A program made the position numbers and the translations under genes. DNA of 56,642 bases from a bacterium HR19 (GTDB lineage Bacteria > Calescibacteriota > Calescibacteriia > Calescibacteriales > Calescibacteriaceae). The stretch spans positions 1 to 56,642 of the forward strand of contig BEHV01000012.1 of assembly GCA_002898315.1 (NCBI GenBank), read 5' to 3'. The notes under the pieces were generated by a model. It was not told the DNA's origin and made no database searches. It saw nothing but the letters and a program-made list of their open reading frames with translations. Positions 34,401-42,728 of this stretch are shown one piece after another (positions within the stretch are counted from its first letter, which is position 1; each line of letters opens with the position of its first letter).

Positions 34401-35887
34401 GATGTTGCAATACGAGTTACTGCAACGGGGTTTGAAGGGTTGGTAACATCTATTATCATCAGCCCCTGCCCCCCATCTGCAACATAAGCTGTGTTTCCCT
34501 GAACATAAACACCACGAGCAAATCCTGGGGTATCAATCCATCCTAAAGAGACAGGATTATTATAGTTGGATGCATCTATTATGAACAACCCCAAATTACC
34601 AGCAGCGAAAAAAGCCAAAGTAGCATCTTTCACGAATACATCCCATCCATCACCTCCGGTAGTCCAGGGCATAAAGAAAGAAACCTCGGTTGGAGAATTC
34701 GGATTTGTAACATCTAGTATTCTTAATCCTCCTTCTGCTCCTGATGCAGCATAAACTATTCTCGCTCCAGATGGATGGTCTACCACAACAAGTCCCCTTG
34801 TATCCCCAGGGGTATCATAGTATGTTATCTCATAAGGAAATGATAAGTCGGTTATGTTTATTATTCTTACTCCGCCACGCCAATCGCCTACAAAAGCTAA
34901 GTTCAGGTCCTTTCTCACATAAACTCCCCACGAATCGCCAGGAGCAAACCATATATCCATCATAGAAGGGGAGCACGGATTTGATATATCAAATGTTGCA
35001 AACCTTTGCCAATCCCAGACAAAATAAAGAATGTTTTGGTCCTCGGGAATAAATATTCCGTGTCCTTCAACTTGGGGTTCTGTTATTTCATTGCACATGA
35101 CAGGATTTGAGATACCTGCCGAAAAATCTATAATGTGAACACCTCCTGATATATACTTTCCACCTGAATCCCACCTCATATATTCTGAATAGAAAACATA
35201 GTTCCCTTTAACAGCAAGGTATGTGTAATCGTCAGTTTGGTTAAAAGTTACTTGAACAGTTGTTATCAAATTTGGAAATGCTGGATTTGAGACATCTATA
35301 ACTCGTAAATAAGCATAGATTCCCGAAGAATCTGCAACATACGCTGTTTGTCCTTGAACATAGACATCAAGATAATCAGGAGAAGGTGTTGCAAAACTTG
35401 TAATTTCTGTGGGATTTGTGGGGTCGGAAACATCTATTATACGTAGTCCGCCATTTCTATCTGCAACATACGCTATGTTATCTTTTACGAAGACATTCCA
35501 AGCAGAACCGGGGGTATCGAGCCATCCTAAAAACCTAGGTTGAAATGGATTAGAAAAATCTACAATATGGAGTCCCTGATTATCATCTGCTATGTAGGCT
35601 ATGGTGCCTTTTATGAAAATTCCCCGAGCAGGCGCCGGTGTGATGTAAAAAGAAATTTCTCTTGGGTATTTTGGGTCTGATACATCAACAATTCTCAAAC
35701 CAGAATCATCGCAAACCACAAGAGCTATAGAACCTGATGCTTTTACATCACGGCAGAACTTCGGCATACCGATAACTCCCAAAAATTTTATGTCATAGGG
35801 GTTTGAGACATCAAAAGTTCTGAGACCGAAACCAGAGGCAACATACGCTACTTTTCTCTGGGTATCAACATATGTTTTCCATCGCAC
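31487..35887 (-). CDS. giant surface protein: LVIVD beta-propeller repeats, eight ASH/choice-of-anchor-D domains, C-terminal sorting-like tail
   Basis: 1466 aa in this frame. About residues 1-625 are LVIVD repeats (GLRIIDVSDP... followed by AYVAD), forming one or two beta propellers. About residues 630-1420 hold eight immunoglobulin-like ASH/choice-of-anchor-D domains, each opening with a variant of VSPTSLNFGDV. The C-terminus is CSCSS, a short linker, a hydrophobic helix and RGKK, resembling MYXO-CTERM/Synerg-CTERM-type sorting tails. The GTG start used here is not natural: a signal-peptide ORF in another frame (36101-35865) overlaps it. The intact product would be about 1540 aa, exported and displayed on the cell surface. 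Role unknown; adhesion or matrix binding is inferred. Confidence 0.8.
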   Translation of the reverse strand: MRWKTYVDTQRKVAYVASGFGLRTFDVSNPYDIKFLGVIGMPKFCRDVKASGSIALVVCDDSGLRIVDVSDPKYPREISFYITPAPARGIFIKGTIAYIADDNQGLHIVDFSNPFQPRFLGWLDTPGSAWNVFVKDNIAYVADRNGGLRIIDVSDPTNPTEITSFATPSPDYLDVYVQGQTAYVADSSGIYAYLRVIDVSNPAFPNLITTVQVTFNQTDDYTYLAVKGNYVFYSEYMRWDSGGKYISGGVHIIDFSAGISNPVMCNEITEPQVEGHGIFIPEDQNILYFVWDWQRFATFDISNPCSPSMMDIWFAPGDSWGVYVRKDLNLAFVGDWRGGVRIINITDLSFPYEITYYDTPGDTRGLVVVDHPSGARIVYAASGAEGGLRILDVTNPNSPTEVSFFMPWTTGGDGWDVFVKDATLAFFAAGNLGLFIIDASNYNNPVSLGWIDTPGFARGVYVQGNTAYVADGGQGLMIIDVTNPSNPVAVTRIATSNAIDVFVSGNTAYVADAGAGIRIIDVTNPGSPSLVSTFKTTSAFDVWVKGGIAFVADFQGGVTLIDVSNPAFPKGMSYFITSSDSTEIMVVDGVVFTANRFGGLMIFTFVQPQISVSPTSLNFGDVRVGEYKELPIDIQNTGQAFMVVRDIIILPTGGPFRTIGVPPLPFSIEPGKSQTIYIRFSPEVIGSISGNVFISSDGGSVNIPLYGNGTAIPSFSVSPTSITFGNVPVNTYADRVFRINNSGPGTLRVSNLLILGEAFSFVNPPSLPIYVSPGTYAEIAVRFYPSSLTNYEGSIAIETNGGNTNVLLSGRGIAPLLSVSPTSLDFGGVDVGSSRDMQVSLSNIGEAQLRVDEILISGTGFSLVNPPSLPIFLNPASSVSLSIRFSPTSRGTLSGKLIIVSNGGSKSVLLSGQGFAPVLSITPSEIDFGGVERGTSKDMTLNIRNTGESNLEISNLSISGEGFSIVSPPSLPLILGSGQSSTLTVRFSPLSPGVKAGTVVISSNAGSGFVSLEANGLFPLVAVSPQTLNFGSVRWQESKELEFEISNIGTSKLTILEIAVSGTDFSVSTTQTKFQLLPGENTKAKATFEPKSPGEKSGNIIVRTDIAVVLVSLSGQGEFPELGLEPEILNFDKVRIGTRKTEEFYIKNKGSGVLKIESLEISGTGFELRSTDVFLLNPGESAKVEVGFSPQAVGLSTGSVSVKTNYGSGEVKLSGQGVSPFLLVNPSILDFGEVVSGSQKNLSFSIVNAGTYPLEVSGMGIEGEGFKFSDEISLPITIDEGESETINISFSPIKQGAHTGKAIIKTSYGEAYVSLQGEGLTSSLYFDPTTVNFGTVIVGKTKEFPLKVSNSGNWFVIIYEISLDSKDFKAEIPTTPFTMPPGDSRIVKVSFSPTSGGKKEGSIRFLTNFGGIGIKLEGYGRERACSCSSGYEPEGILNQLILTAIVGIFLLIRGKKITINLSKSLK

Positions 35888-36101
35888 CCATTCCGAGTTC
35901 GCTTCTCAAAAAGATTTTTCCACCTTTTGGAAGCTGTCCTGAAACGGTCGTTCCTTTCGGAAGGAGCCTAGATTTAATTCCTGTAGCTAACTTTCTAAAT
36001 CCTATTTTTCCCTCCTCTTTTCCGCATAGGATTAGGGTCCCTGTTATTAAGGTTCCCGCTATTATTCCAAGCCATATTTTTTCTTTTATTATCCGGTTCA
36101 T
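35865..36101 (-). CDS. N-terminal lipoprotein signal of the LVIVD/ASH protein, separated by a frameshift
   Basis: 78 aa. The hydrophobic segment GIIAGTLITGTLILC ends in a convincing lipobox Cys, followed by a basic linker. The frame ends at TGA 35865-35867, inside the start of the LVIVD ORF. The LVIVD frame opens only after a TGA at 35906-35908, so the two frames could join only between 35865 and 35905. Removing one base from the GGG run (CCC on the plus strand, 35887-35889) would read through ELGM-VRWKTYVD and give one continuous lipoprotein. So this is a real frameshift, an assembly error or, less likely, recoding. Confidence 0.75.
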   Translation of the reverse strand: MNRIIKEKIWLGIIAGTLITGTLILCGKEEGKIGFRKLATGIKSRLLPKGTTVSGQLPKGGKIFLRSELGMGAMENIC

Positions 36102-36271
36102 TCTCCTTTAAAATTTAATCATTTTTGTCTCACTTTTGTCATCCAAATTCCTTTCTGGACATATTACTATTCTTCATCGTGATGTTTATAATTTTTACCT
36201 CATAAAGCTGACACAAAGAAAGAATTATTGATGATTTTGATTTTTGAGCTGATAAAAATTGTTCTGATATT

Positions 36272-36823
36272 ATGGAGATAGATGAAAAGATTTTCGGGGA
36301 AAAGATAGATGTTGAGCTTGAGAACTTCACAAGAGTGAAACACAAAAATCCGTACATACTTGGTATAATAAAAGACGGAGATAAGGAGCTGACAGTTTAT
36401 ATAGGAAAGAACGGATTGAAGATTTTTCCTTTTTCTTCTGAAAATTTTATAAAGTTGATTTTCGCCATAAGGGGAAGTGATAAGACCACAGGCATCTTTA
36501 CAGACGGGAACCGAGAGGGTTTCTCGGTTGTTCTTGTTGAAAAGGGGAGAATAAAAAAAATATTTTTATGCAAGGTTAAGGGGACTTCAAACGAAAATGA
36601 AACTTCTGCGATTTTGTTCGCGGTAAAAAAATTTCCTCAATACAGAATTTTTTCTGACTCTCTTATTGCTATAAAAAGAGTTTCAAGGTTTATAGATAGG
36701 ATAAGGATTGTTAAGGTAAGAGCTCATTCTGGGGTTCTGTGGAATGCGATTGCAGATACAATTTTGAAATACATAGATGAGATATGTCAAGATAAACACT
36801 GCGTTGAAATTTCGGGATGTTGA
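36272..36823 (+). CDS. RNase H-fold protein, divergent RNase HI-like
   Basis: 183 aa. About residues 1-70 are an unassigned domain. Residues 70-175 resemble RNase HI: the first Asp in FTDGN, a Glu in NENETSAI, an Asp in FSDSL and a final Asp in NAIADTI preceded by AHSGVLWN. These four acidic positions are in the right order and spacing for two-metal RNase H catalysis. The overall sequence is divergent and the fold is shorter than E. coli RnhA. It may process RNA-DNA hybrids. It is followed 73 bp later by phoU. Confidence 0.65.
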   Translation: MEIDEKIFGEKIDVELENFTRVKHKNPYILGIIKDGDKELTVYIGKNGLKIFPFSSENFIKLIFAIRGSDKTTGIFTDGNREGFSVVLVEKGRIKKIFLCKVKGTSNENETSAILFAVKKFPQYRIFSDSLIAIKRVSRFIDRIRIVKVRAHSGVLWNAIADTILKYIDEICQDKHCVEISGC

Positions 36824-36896
36824 AAAAATAAAATCAAGAGCTGAAAATATTTAAAATTATAGGAATTATCTTTATGTTTTGAGAAGGTGTTGAGGG

Positions 36897-37559
36897 ATGC
36901 TCATAGATAAAAAGATTGAAGAGATAAAGTGGAAGCTTACGGAGTTTTCGGAGCATGTTGTTGAGATGCTTTCAATGAGCATAAAAGGTCTTGTTGAAAG
37001 GAACAGAGAGTATCTTGATAAAGTCATAAAAGATTATGAGCCGAGATGTAATAATTTGGAGTTAGAAATAGATGAGATGTGCATAAGTTTTATAGCACAG
37101 TTTTCTCCAAGAGCAAAGCATTTGAGGACTATTTTTACGGCGCTGAAAATGAACAATGACCTTGAAAGAATGGGAGACCACATTGTAAATATCTCGCAAA
37201 GCGCTATATTTCTCATAGATAAGCCACCTGTAAAACCACTTATAGACCTTCCGAGAATGGCTGATGAGGTGAAAAAAATGCTTTCAGATAGCGTCAAGTC
37301 ATTTATAGATGAAAATGCTGAACTCGCAAAGTCGGTCTGCGAAAGAGACGATGTTATAGATGGCTTGCGCGAGCAGATAGTAAGAGAACTTATAACTTAT
37401 ATGATCTCTGACCCATCAACAATAGAAAGATCTCTCCATCTTGTGAGAATTTCTGGGAACTTGGAAAGAATAGCAGACCTCTCAACAAATATATGTGAAG
37501 ATGTAATTTTCATAGTCAAAGGGGAACTTATGAAACATCACAAGGTTGTGAAATTTTAA
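36897..37559 (+). CDS. phoU: PhoU-family phosphate signalling/transport regulator
   Basis: 220 aa, two tandem three-helix PhoU repeats. Each carries the conserved E/D-x3-D-type metal-binding pattern: LEMDE-like LELEIDEMC with NNDLERMGDHIVNIS in repeat 1, and GNLERIADLSTNICED in repeat 2. PhoU usually dampens PhoR signalling through the Pst transporter; no pst or phoBR genes are adjacent. It has a proper Shine-Dalgarno (GAAGGTG) and a roughly 35-nt leader after a TAAAATTAT block. A gene for a cyclic-nucleotide-binding protein follows 63 bp downstream. Confidence 0.88.
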   Translation: MLIDKKIEEIKWKLTEFSEHVVEMLSMSIKGLVERNREYLDKVIKDYEPRCNNLELEIDEMCISFIAQFSPRAKHLRTIFTALKMNNDLERMGDHIVNISQSAIFLIDKPPVKPLIDLPRMADEVKKMLSDSVKSFIDENAELAKSVCERDDVIDGLREQIVRELITYMISDPSTIERSLHLVRISGNLERIADLSTNICEDVIFIVKGELMKHHKVVKF

Positions 37560-37622
37560 AAACTCAGGAAAGCAGGGAATCTTTAACATCTTTGCGTAAA
37601 TCCGAATTATATTTTTTAACTG

Positions 37623-38090
37623 ATGGAGGACGAAAAAAAGATTATAAGTTTGCTTTATGCCAACCCTATATTCTCAAAGCTCGGAATTGAAGACATGAAA
37701 AAAATTATGAATTTTCTTGAACTTGTAAGTTATAAAAAGGGCGATGTGATATTCAGGGAGGGCGATATTGGTGATTCAGTTTATTTCATAGTAAAAGGTT
37801 CTGTCGGGATATATAAGAAGAAAAATTTTTTTGGAATTTCAAGGGATGTAAAGTTATTTGAGCTGAGGTGTCCCGAAGCTTTGGGAGAGCTTTCAATTTT
37901 TGACAATTTTTTGAGGTCTGCCACTGCTGTTGCGGAGTCAGATTGCGAACTCCTCAAACTAACAAGGAACAGTTTTGTTGAAATGGAAAAATCAGACCAT
38001 CGCGTAGCTTATCACATAACGAGGTCAATTCTTATGATTGTTGCGAAGCGTTTGAGGAAAACAACAGAAGAGCTTGTAAAATTTATGTGA
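37623..38090 (+). CDS. cyclic nucleotide-binding-domain protein without DNA-binding domain
   Basis: 155 aa, one cNMP-binding beta barrel (about residues 15-135) with helical ends. Motifs: GDVIFREGDIGDSVYFIVKGSV, and the phosphate-binding region EALGELSIFDNFLRSATAVA, where the Arg before SATA is present. There is no Crp-type helix-turn-helix, so it is not a transcription factor by itself; it may regulate a partner protein. The start at 37623 has TATATT about 9 nt upstream and no Shine-Dalgarno. The gene ends 8 bp from the convergent His-rich protein gene. Confidence 0.83.
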   Translation: MEDEKKIISLLYANPIFSKLGIEDMKKIMNFLELVSYKKGDVIFREGDIGDSVYFIVKGSVGIYKKKNFFGISRDVKLFELRCPEALGELSIFDNFLRSATAVAESDCELLKLTRNSFVEMEKSDHRVAYHITRSILMIVAKRLRKTTEELVKFM

Positions 38091-38098
38091 TTGAAAAT

Positions 38099-38878
38099 TC
38101 AAAACTTCAAATATCCTATAAATCCTATTCCTTTTCCTTTTCTTATTCCTGAAAGAGCCCAGAACCCATAGAGGTTGAAAAGAAAATCAAGTTTCTGACT
38201 TATAGGTATGTTTCCCGTAAGTCCTACTTGTGGTTGGAGGACGAACATTTTTAGATCTTCAAAAAAGAACGAGGGGCGGACATCAACACCTAATTTTTTC
38301 AGCATAACCATAAATCCTATGTGTCCAATAATTTCTTTTTCGGAGTGTGGGAAAAGGTAATTTATTTTATGGTGAGAGCTTGTACTATTGTTATGGTTGC
38401 TGTGTGTCTCGTCAGATGAAAAAGAGCCGATGGAAAGATGAGCACCCAACAAAGAGTGTATGTGAATGTGGATTTTTGTATGTATGTGAAACTCCCCAGC
38501 AACGGCGGGCATCAAAGATAAGTGCCCACTTCCCGCTAAATCTTGCCCTGTTGGTAAAGTAGAACTCAAAATCAGTGTCAGAGCGTTATCTTCAAAAATT
38601 GGGGGAGTGGATTTCAAAGTAGCTATGATGTCTGAAAAGTAAAAGTTGCTTCCGAGCAATCCGAAAGGTACGACTCCCTGAATTGAGAATATGTTTTTGA
38701 AGAACGAAAACTCTGCAAAAGGTCCGACAAACAGAGAATATTTTTTACCAATATCAGATAATATATCTCTTTGAGCAAATATTGATACTACACCAATTGA
38801 GTTTTTCGCTATGTGTTCTGGACTTCCTTCTTCAATATGGTGAGAGATGAGGAATAAGAGTATGATGAAGTTTATCAT
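38099..38878 (-). CDS. His-rich exported protein, candidate outer-membrane barrel
   Basis: 259 aa. A short hydrophobic N-terminus is consistent with a signal peptide. Alternating polar/apolar beta-strand-like segments run to a C-terminal aromatic residue (YLKF), as in outer-membrane beta-barrel proteins. Two clusters are strikingly His-rich: HIHTKIHIHIH near residue 131 and HSNHNNSTSSHH near residue 159, the second predicted to be in a loop. They could bind Zn, Cu or Ni. No metal transporter is adjacent. I do not recognise the family. Confidence 0.6.
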   Translation of the reverse strand: MINFIILLFLISHHIEEGSPEHIAKNSIGVVSIFAQRDILSDIGKKYSLFVGPFAEFSFFKNIFSIQGVVPFGLLGSNFYFSDIIATLKSTPPIFEDNALTLILSSTLPTGQDLAGSGHLSLMPAVAGEFHIHTKIHIHIHSLLGAHLSIGSFSSDETHSNHNNSTSSHHKINYLFPHSEKEIIGHIGFMVMLKKLGVDVRPSFFFEDLKMFVLQPQVGLTGNIPISQKLDFLFNLYGFWALSGIRKGKGIGFIGYLKF

Positions 38879-38959
38879 TTTTCTTCTTTCTTAGAGAGTA
38901 ATCTTTATTTTTTGTTTTGTGGTTTTTCAAGAATTTATGTGATGGATTGATTTTAATTT

Positions 38960-40192
38960 CTATGTAAGAAAGGTGATTGCTTCTTTCAGCACATCTATGA
39001 AGAAAAGAACTTCCTCTTCTGTGTTATAGATGTAAAAAGATACTCTGATGCTGTTTTCCATATTCAATCTTTGCATTAGGGGTTGTGCGCAGTGATGTCC
39101 GGCTCTGACTTCAATAGCGTATTTATCAAGAAAATCGGCTATGTCGTGGGGATGAACTCCCTCAACATTAAAAGATATAACTCCTATAAACCTATCCTCT
39201 TTCCCGTCTGGTCTGACATAGAGTTTGACTTTTGGAATTTTTGAGAGTTCTTCAAAGGCGAGCTTGAAAAGTTTTCTTTCGTGCTCTTCGCAGTGATCAA
39301 TCAGCTTTTCAAGGAACTCAACCGCTTTTCCAAGTCCTATACCCCCTGAAATATTAGGAGTACCAGCTTCAAATTTCATGGGTAGCTCGTTCCACTCAGC
39401 TCCTTCTATCGTGACACGGGAGATCATATCTCCACCGTACATGAACGGCGGAATTTTTTCAAGGAGTTCTTCTTTGCCCCAGAGAAAGCCCGTTCCTGAA
39501 GGACCGAGCATCTTGTATCCCGAAGCGAAAAGGAAATCGCATCCCAATTTTTCCACATTTACTCTTTTGTGTGGCACAAGTTGCGCTCCATCTACGATAA
39601 CAATTATTTCTGGGTTTATTCTCTTCACTTCTTTTATGATTTTTTCAAGGTTTGGGCAGTAGCCGGTGACATTTGAGGCGCCTGAGATTGTTATTATTTT
39701 TGTTCTTTCGTTTATGAGGTCAAAGATTTGCTCTTCTTTCAGTGTTCCATCGTCATTTATATCTACGAAGACAAGCTCTGCTTTTTTATATTTTGCTATG
39801 AACTGCCAGGGGACGATGTTTGAGTGGTGCTCCATTATTGTGGTTATGATTCTATCTTTTTCTTGAACGAGGTGTAGCCCGAGAGAGTAAGCAACGAGGT
39901 TTGATGCTTCTGTTGCGTTTTTGGTGAATATTATCTCTCTCCACGATTTTGCTCCTATGAATTCTGCGACTTTTTCGTGGGCATATATATATTTTTCTGT
40001 CGCTTCGTGAGAGAGTGTGTGAGGTGATCTATGGACATTAGATGAGTTTGTTTTGTAGTATTCTTCTACCGCATCTATTACGATTTTGGGTTTGAGCGAT
40101 GTTGCAGCGCTATCAAGGTAGGTTACAGGGCGACCGTTTATCTTTCTCTGAAGTGCAGGGAACTCCTGACGAATGGCGTAAAAATCTATCAT
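38960..40192 (-). CDS. sufS: cysteine desulfurase, SufS type
   Basis: 410 aa PLP enzyme that takes sulfur from cysteine for Fe-S cluster assembly. Group II features: a short loop with the catalytic Cys in RAGHHCAQPL, MEHHSNIVPWQ with the stacking His, and the Lys in ASGYKMLGPSGTGFLWG. The residue before the PLP Lys is Tyr where SufS normally has His (SGHK), a rare substitution. It lies 31 bp downstream of a Rieske-type ferredoxin gene, probably one transcript. No sufB, sufC, sufD or sufU is nearby. Confidence 0.92.
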   Translation of the reverse strand: MIDFYAIRQEFPALQRKINGRPVTYLDSAATSLKPKIVIDAVEEYYKTNSSNVHRSPHTLSHEATEKYIYAHEKVAEFIGAKSWREIIFTKNATEASNLVAYSLGLHLVQEKDRIITTIMEHHSNIVPWQFIAKYKKAELVFVDINDDGTLKEEQIFDLINERTKIITISGASNVTGYCPNLEKIIKEVKRINPEIIVIVDGAQLVPHKRVNVEKLGCDFLFASGYKMLGPSGTGFLWGKEELLEKIPPFMYGGDMISRVTIEGAEWNELPMKFEAGTPNISGGIGLGKAVEFLEKLIDHCEEHERKLFKLAFEELSKIPKVKLYVRPDGKEDRFIGVISFNVEGVHPHDIADFLDKYAIEVRAGHHCAQPLMQRLNMENSIRVSFYIYNTEEEVLFFIDVLKEAITFLT

Positions 40193-40223
40193 ATTAGTTC
40201 TATCATTGAAAAGAGTTTTTTAT

Positions 40224-40538
40224 CTATTCAATTATTATCATTATATTTCCGTTTTCATCTATTTCAACATCAAATTTTTTGATCGGGGCGGGAGCTGGTA
40301 AAGAGAGATTTTTACCTGTTTCAAGTTCAAATTCTGCTCCGTGCCACATGCATATCAATTTTCCTTCTTCAAGGTCGTAATTTTCAGAAATCGGCATGTG
40401 CTGGTGAGAGCATATATCTTCAAAAGCATAGACCTTCCCGTTTTGCTTTACGATAAGAATTGGCGTATCGTCTATTTCAAATCCCCTTGCTTCTCCGTCT
40501 CTTATATCGTTTATATTGCACACCCTTACCTTTTTCAT
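40224..40538 (-). CDS. Rieske-type [2Fe-2S] ferredoxin
   Basis: 104 aa soluble Rieske protein. The cluster ligands are C-x-H in CSHQHMPI and C-x2-H in CMWHGAEF, about 18 residues apart. It lacks a membrane helix, so it resembles the small ferredoxins of aromatic dioxygenases or NirD-like proteins, not the bc1 subunit. It is directly upstream of sufS; the pairing of a Rieske protein with a cysteine desulfurase is common in genomes and may reflect Fe-S or sulfite/nitrite chemistry. The donor and acceptor are unknown. Confidence 0.88.
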   Translation of the reverse strand: MKKVRVCNINDIRDGEARGFEIDDTPILIVKQNGKVYAFEDICSHQHMPISENYDLEEGKLICMWHGAEFELETGKNLSLPAPAPIKKFDVEIDENGNIMIIIE

Positions 40539-40577
40539 GAAATCTTATGAATTTATGTATGAGAAAAGTCAAGGAAT

Positions 40578-41612
40578 TTATTTTCTGTTTCTTTGTGTCA
40601 AAAGCTGATAGTAGTAGCCGAGAGAGTAGTAAGTATCCATAACAAGTTTCACGTAGGGAGTGAAAAATATGAGAAATGGGAGATACCTTCTTGGGAAGAA
40701 CTTTTCGGGGGTTTTGTTTACCACATCAAAAAGGAGCTTTTCTGACCTAACTATATAAGAGATAGAAAAAATAGGAAGTGTGAGAGGTGGGAGAAGAGAG
40801 AAAGACATCACTAATTTTGGTATGATGAGTTCTCTTGGAAGGAGGGTTTTTATAGGGCTTTCATAGTATTTTTTCTTCAAAGTCGCAAGAGACCTACCCC
40901 TTCTGAAAAACCACTTTTTAATTTCTTCAACTGATTTTCTTGGTTCTGCGTAAGATATAGCGGTTTTTGAGTAGAGAAATTTTGTTTGTGGTTTTAGCAT
41001 TTTTATTCGGAGTGAGAGGTCAGAGTCCTCAGCTCCGAAAATCAGGTTCTCATCAAACCCGCCTACATTTTCTATGATTTCTTTTTTTATAGCGAGGTTA
41101 GCGGTTGAGAAGGAATCAATAAAGTTTGAGCCGAGAGCGAAGTATTTTAGTCCGCCTGCTGGGAATCCAAGGACGCTCTGGGAAAGCGCAAGAACGTTTT
41201 GGAAGAATGTTTGAAAATCTCTTTCAGGTTTGAGTTCAGGGAGTACCGCTCCCATAACTGCGTCTGCTGAACCATCAAGTATGGGTTTTGAAATATTTTC
41301 AAGCCAGTTTTCTTCAAGGCGCATGCCGTCATCTATGAAAACTATTATGTTGTGTCTTGCGTTTTTAACTCCTATGTTTCTCTGAAAAGAGAAACCGCTC
41401 CGCCATACAACTATATGCTTTATGTTATCTTTTTCTCTTTTGATGTGATCTTCAGAGGTTTTCTCTTTTGTTGTTTTTTCTTCTGCGGAAACAATTATGT
41501 ATTCCCATTTGCCTGAAAAGTTCTTGCAGTTTTCAAGAACATAGTGGAATGTTTTTTCAAGGTCTTTTTTTGAGTTTGAAATAGTTATTATGCTGACTGC
41601 TTTTTCTCTCAT
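40578..41612 (-). CDS. glycosyltransferase family 2 protein
   Basis: 344 aa GT-A type enzyme. The nucleotide-sugar region has FQRNIGVKNA, the DxD-like VFIDDGM, and the acceptor-side GAEDSDLSLR. About 60 C-terminal residues include hydrophobic segments (SLLPPLTLPIFSIS), suggesting membrane association. It starts 1 bp after the GT4 stop codon, so translation is probably coupled. With the GT4 enzyme it would build a surface glycan or glycolipid. The sugar is unknown. Confidence 0.83.
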   Translation of the reverse strand: MREKAVSIITISNSKKDLEKTFHYVLENCKNFSGKWEYIIVSAEEKTTKEKTSEDHIKREKDNIKHIVVWRSGFSFQRNIGVKNARHNIIVFIDDGMRLEENWLENISKPILDGSADAVMGAVLPELKPERDFQTFFQNVLALSQSVLGFPAGGLKYFALGSNFIDSFSTANLAIKKEIIENVGGFDENLIFGAEDSDLSLRIKMLKPQTKFLYSKTAISYAEPRKSVEEIKKWFFRRGRSLATLKKKYYESPIKTLLPRELIIPKLVMSFSLLPPLTLPIFSISYIVRSEKLLFDVVNKTPEKFFPRRYLPFLIFFTPYVKLVMDTYYSLGYYYQLLTQRNRK

Positions 41613-41613
41613 C

Positions 41614-42720
41614 TTATCTCAAAACTTCTTCATAAAAATTAATTACTTTTTCCCTGTGGTTTTCTATTGAGAACTCTTCTGATTTTTTGAGCGAATTTTC
41701 TGATAGTTTTTTTCTAAGTTCTTTGTCTTTTATGAGGGTGTTTATTGATAGTGAGAGTTCTTTTATGTTTTTGGGATTTACCACCAGTGCAGATTTCATG
41801 TTCTCTACTATTTCGCTTGCTCCTGAAAAACGAGATACAATCTGAGGGATACCGCAAGCCATAGCTTCAAGTACTACATTTCCAAAGGAATCAATCAGTG
41901 AGGGGAAGACAACCACATCGCTTATTGCGAGTATATCTTCAACTTTCATGTATCCTGGCAGAACGAGATGAGTCCTTTTGGCGTATTTTTCAAGTTTATC
42001 TTTCATAGGACCGTATCCTGCTATAAGCAGAGAGAAATTTGATGTATCTTTTAATCTTTCGCAGGCAAGAAGAAGTAAATCAAACCCTTTACCTTCTTCT
42101 AATCTCCCATAAGATGATATGACAATTTCTTTTAGAGAAAAAAATTTTTTTATTCTTTCTCTCGTTCCGTTTTCTATTTTTTCTTTTACTCTATCTCTTA
42201 TTGAGAGGTCTATTCCGTTGTATATAACCTTGGTTTTTTTTCTGGGAAAGATTTTTAAGAGGTATCCGAATCTTTCTTTCAGGGTTTTGAATGAGTTTGC
42301 GATAATTCCGTCCGAGAGGAGAAACAAAAATGGGTCTGGGTAGTCCTTTTTTGATATTCTGACATGCCAGACGAGTTTGAATTTTGAATTCTTGGTATTC
42401 ATCGCTTTGAGGAGTGAAAAGTACATCATAGCACGAGATCCGTTGACATGGATTATATCTGGTGAGAAGTTTTTGAGCATCTCTCGGAGTTCTCTGATAG
42501 ATTTTATGAACTGTGAGAAGTTTTTAAGAGACGGCATGTTTGAGATGAATATTTTTTCTGCTCCTTTTTCTGAGAGTTCTTTTTTTATTTCTCCTTCTCC
42601 GGGAATGAAAACCGCAACACTAATTTTTTGTTTTGTAAGGAGGGATTTTATGAGTTCGGAAAAGTATATTTCTCCACCACCGACAACTCTACTGTGGTTG
42701 AAAGCAAGAAGAACTCTCAT
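41614..42720 (-). CDS. glycosyltransferase family 4 protein
   Basis: 368 aa GT-B type enzyme. The N-terminal FNHSRVVGGGEIY is the donor-loop Gly-rich motif, and the C-terminal half has VIYNGIDL, SYGRLEEGKGFDLLL and FPSLIDSFGNVVLEAMACGIP with the EX7E catalytic pattern. It transfers a sugar to a lipid or polysaccharide at the cytosolic membrane face. The order argB-GT4-GT2 on one strand with gaps of 8 and 1 bp makes an operon with an amino-acid biosynthesis gene, an unusual mixture. Confidence 0.87.
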   Translation of the reverse strand: MRVLLAFNHSRVVGGGEIYFSELIKSLLTKQKISVAVFIPGEGEIKKELSEKGAEKIFISNMPSLKNFSQFIKSIRELREMLKNFSPDIIHVNGSRAMMYFSLLKAMNTKNSKFKLVWHVRISKKDYPDPFLFLLSDGIIANSFKTLKERFGYLLKIFPRKKTKVIYNGIDLSIRDRVKEKIENGTRERIKKFFSLKEIVISSYGRLEEGKGFDLLLLACERLKDTSNFSLLIAGYGPMKDKLEKYAKRTHLVLPGYMKVEDILAISDVVVFPSLIDSFGNVVLEAMACGIPQIVSRFSGASEIVENMKSALVVNPKNIKELSLSINTLIKDKELRKKLSENSLKKSEEFSIENHREKVINFYEEVLR

Positions 42721-42728
42721 TACATATT

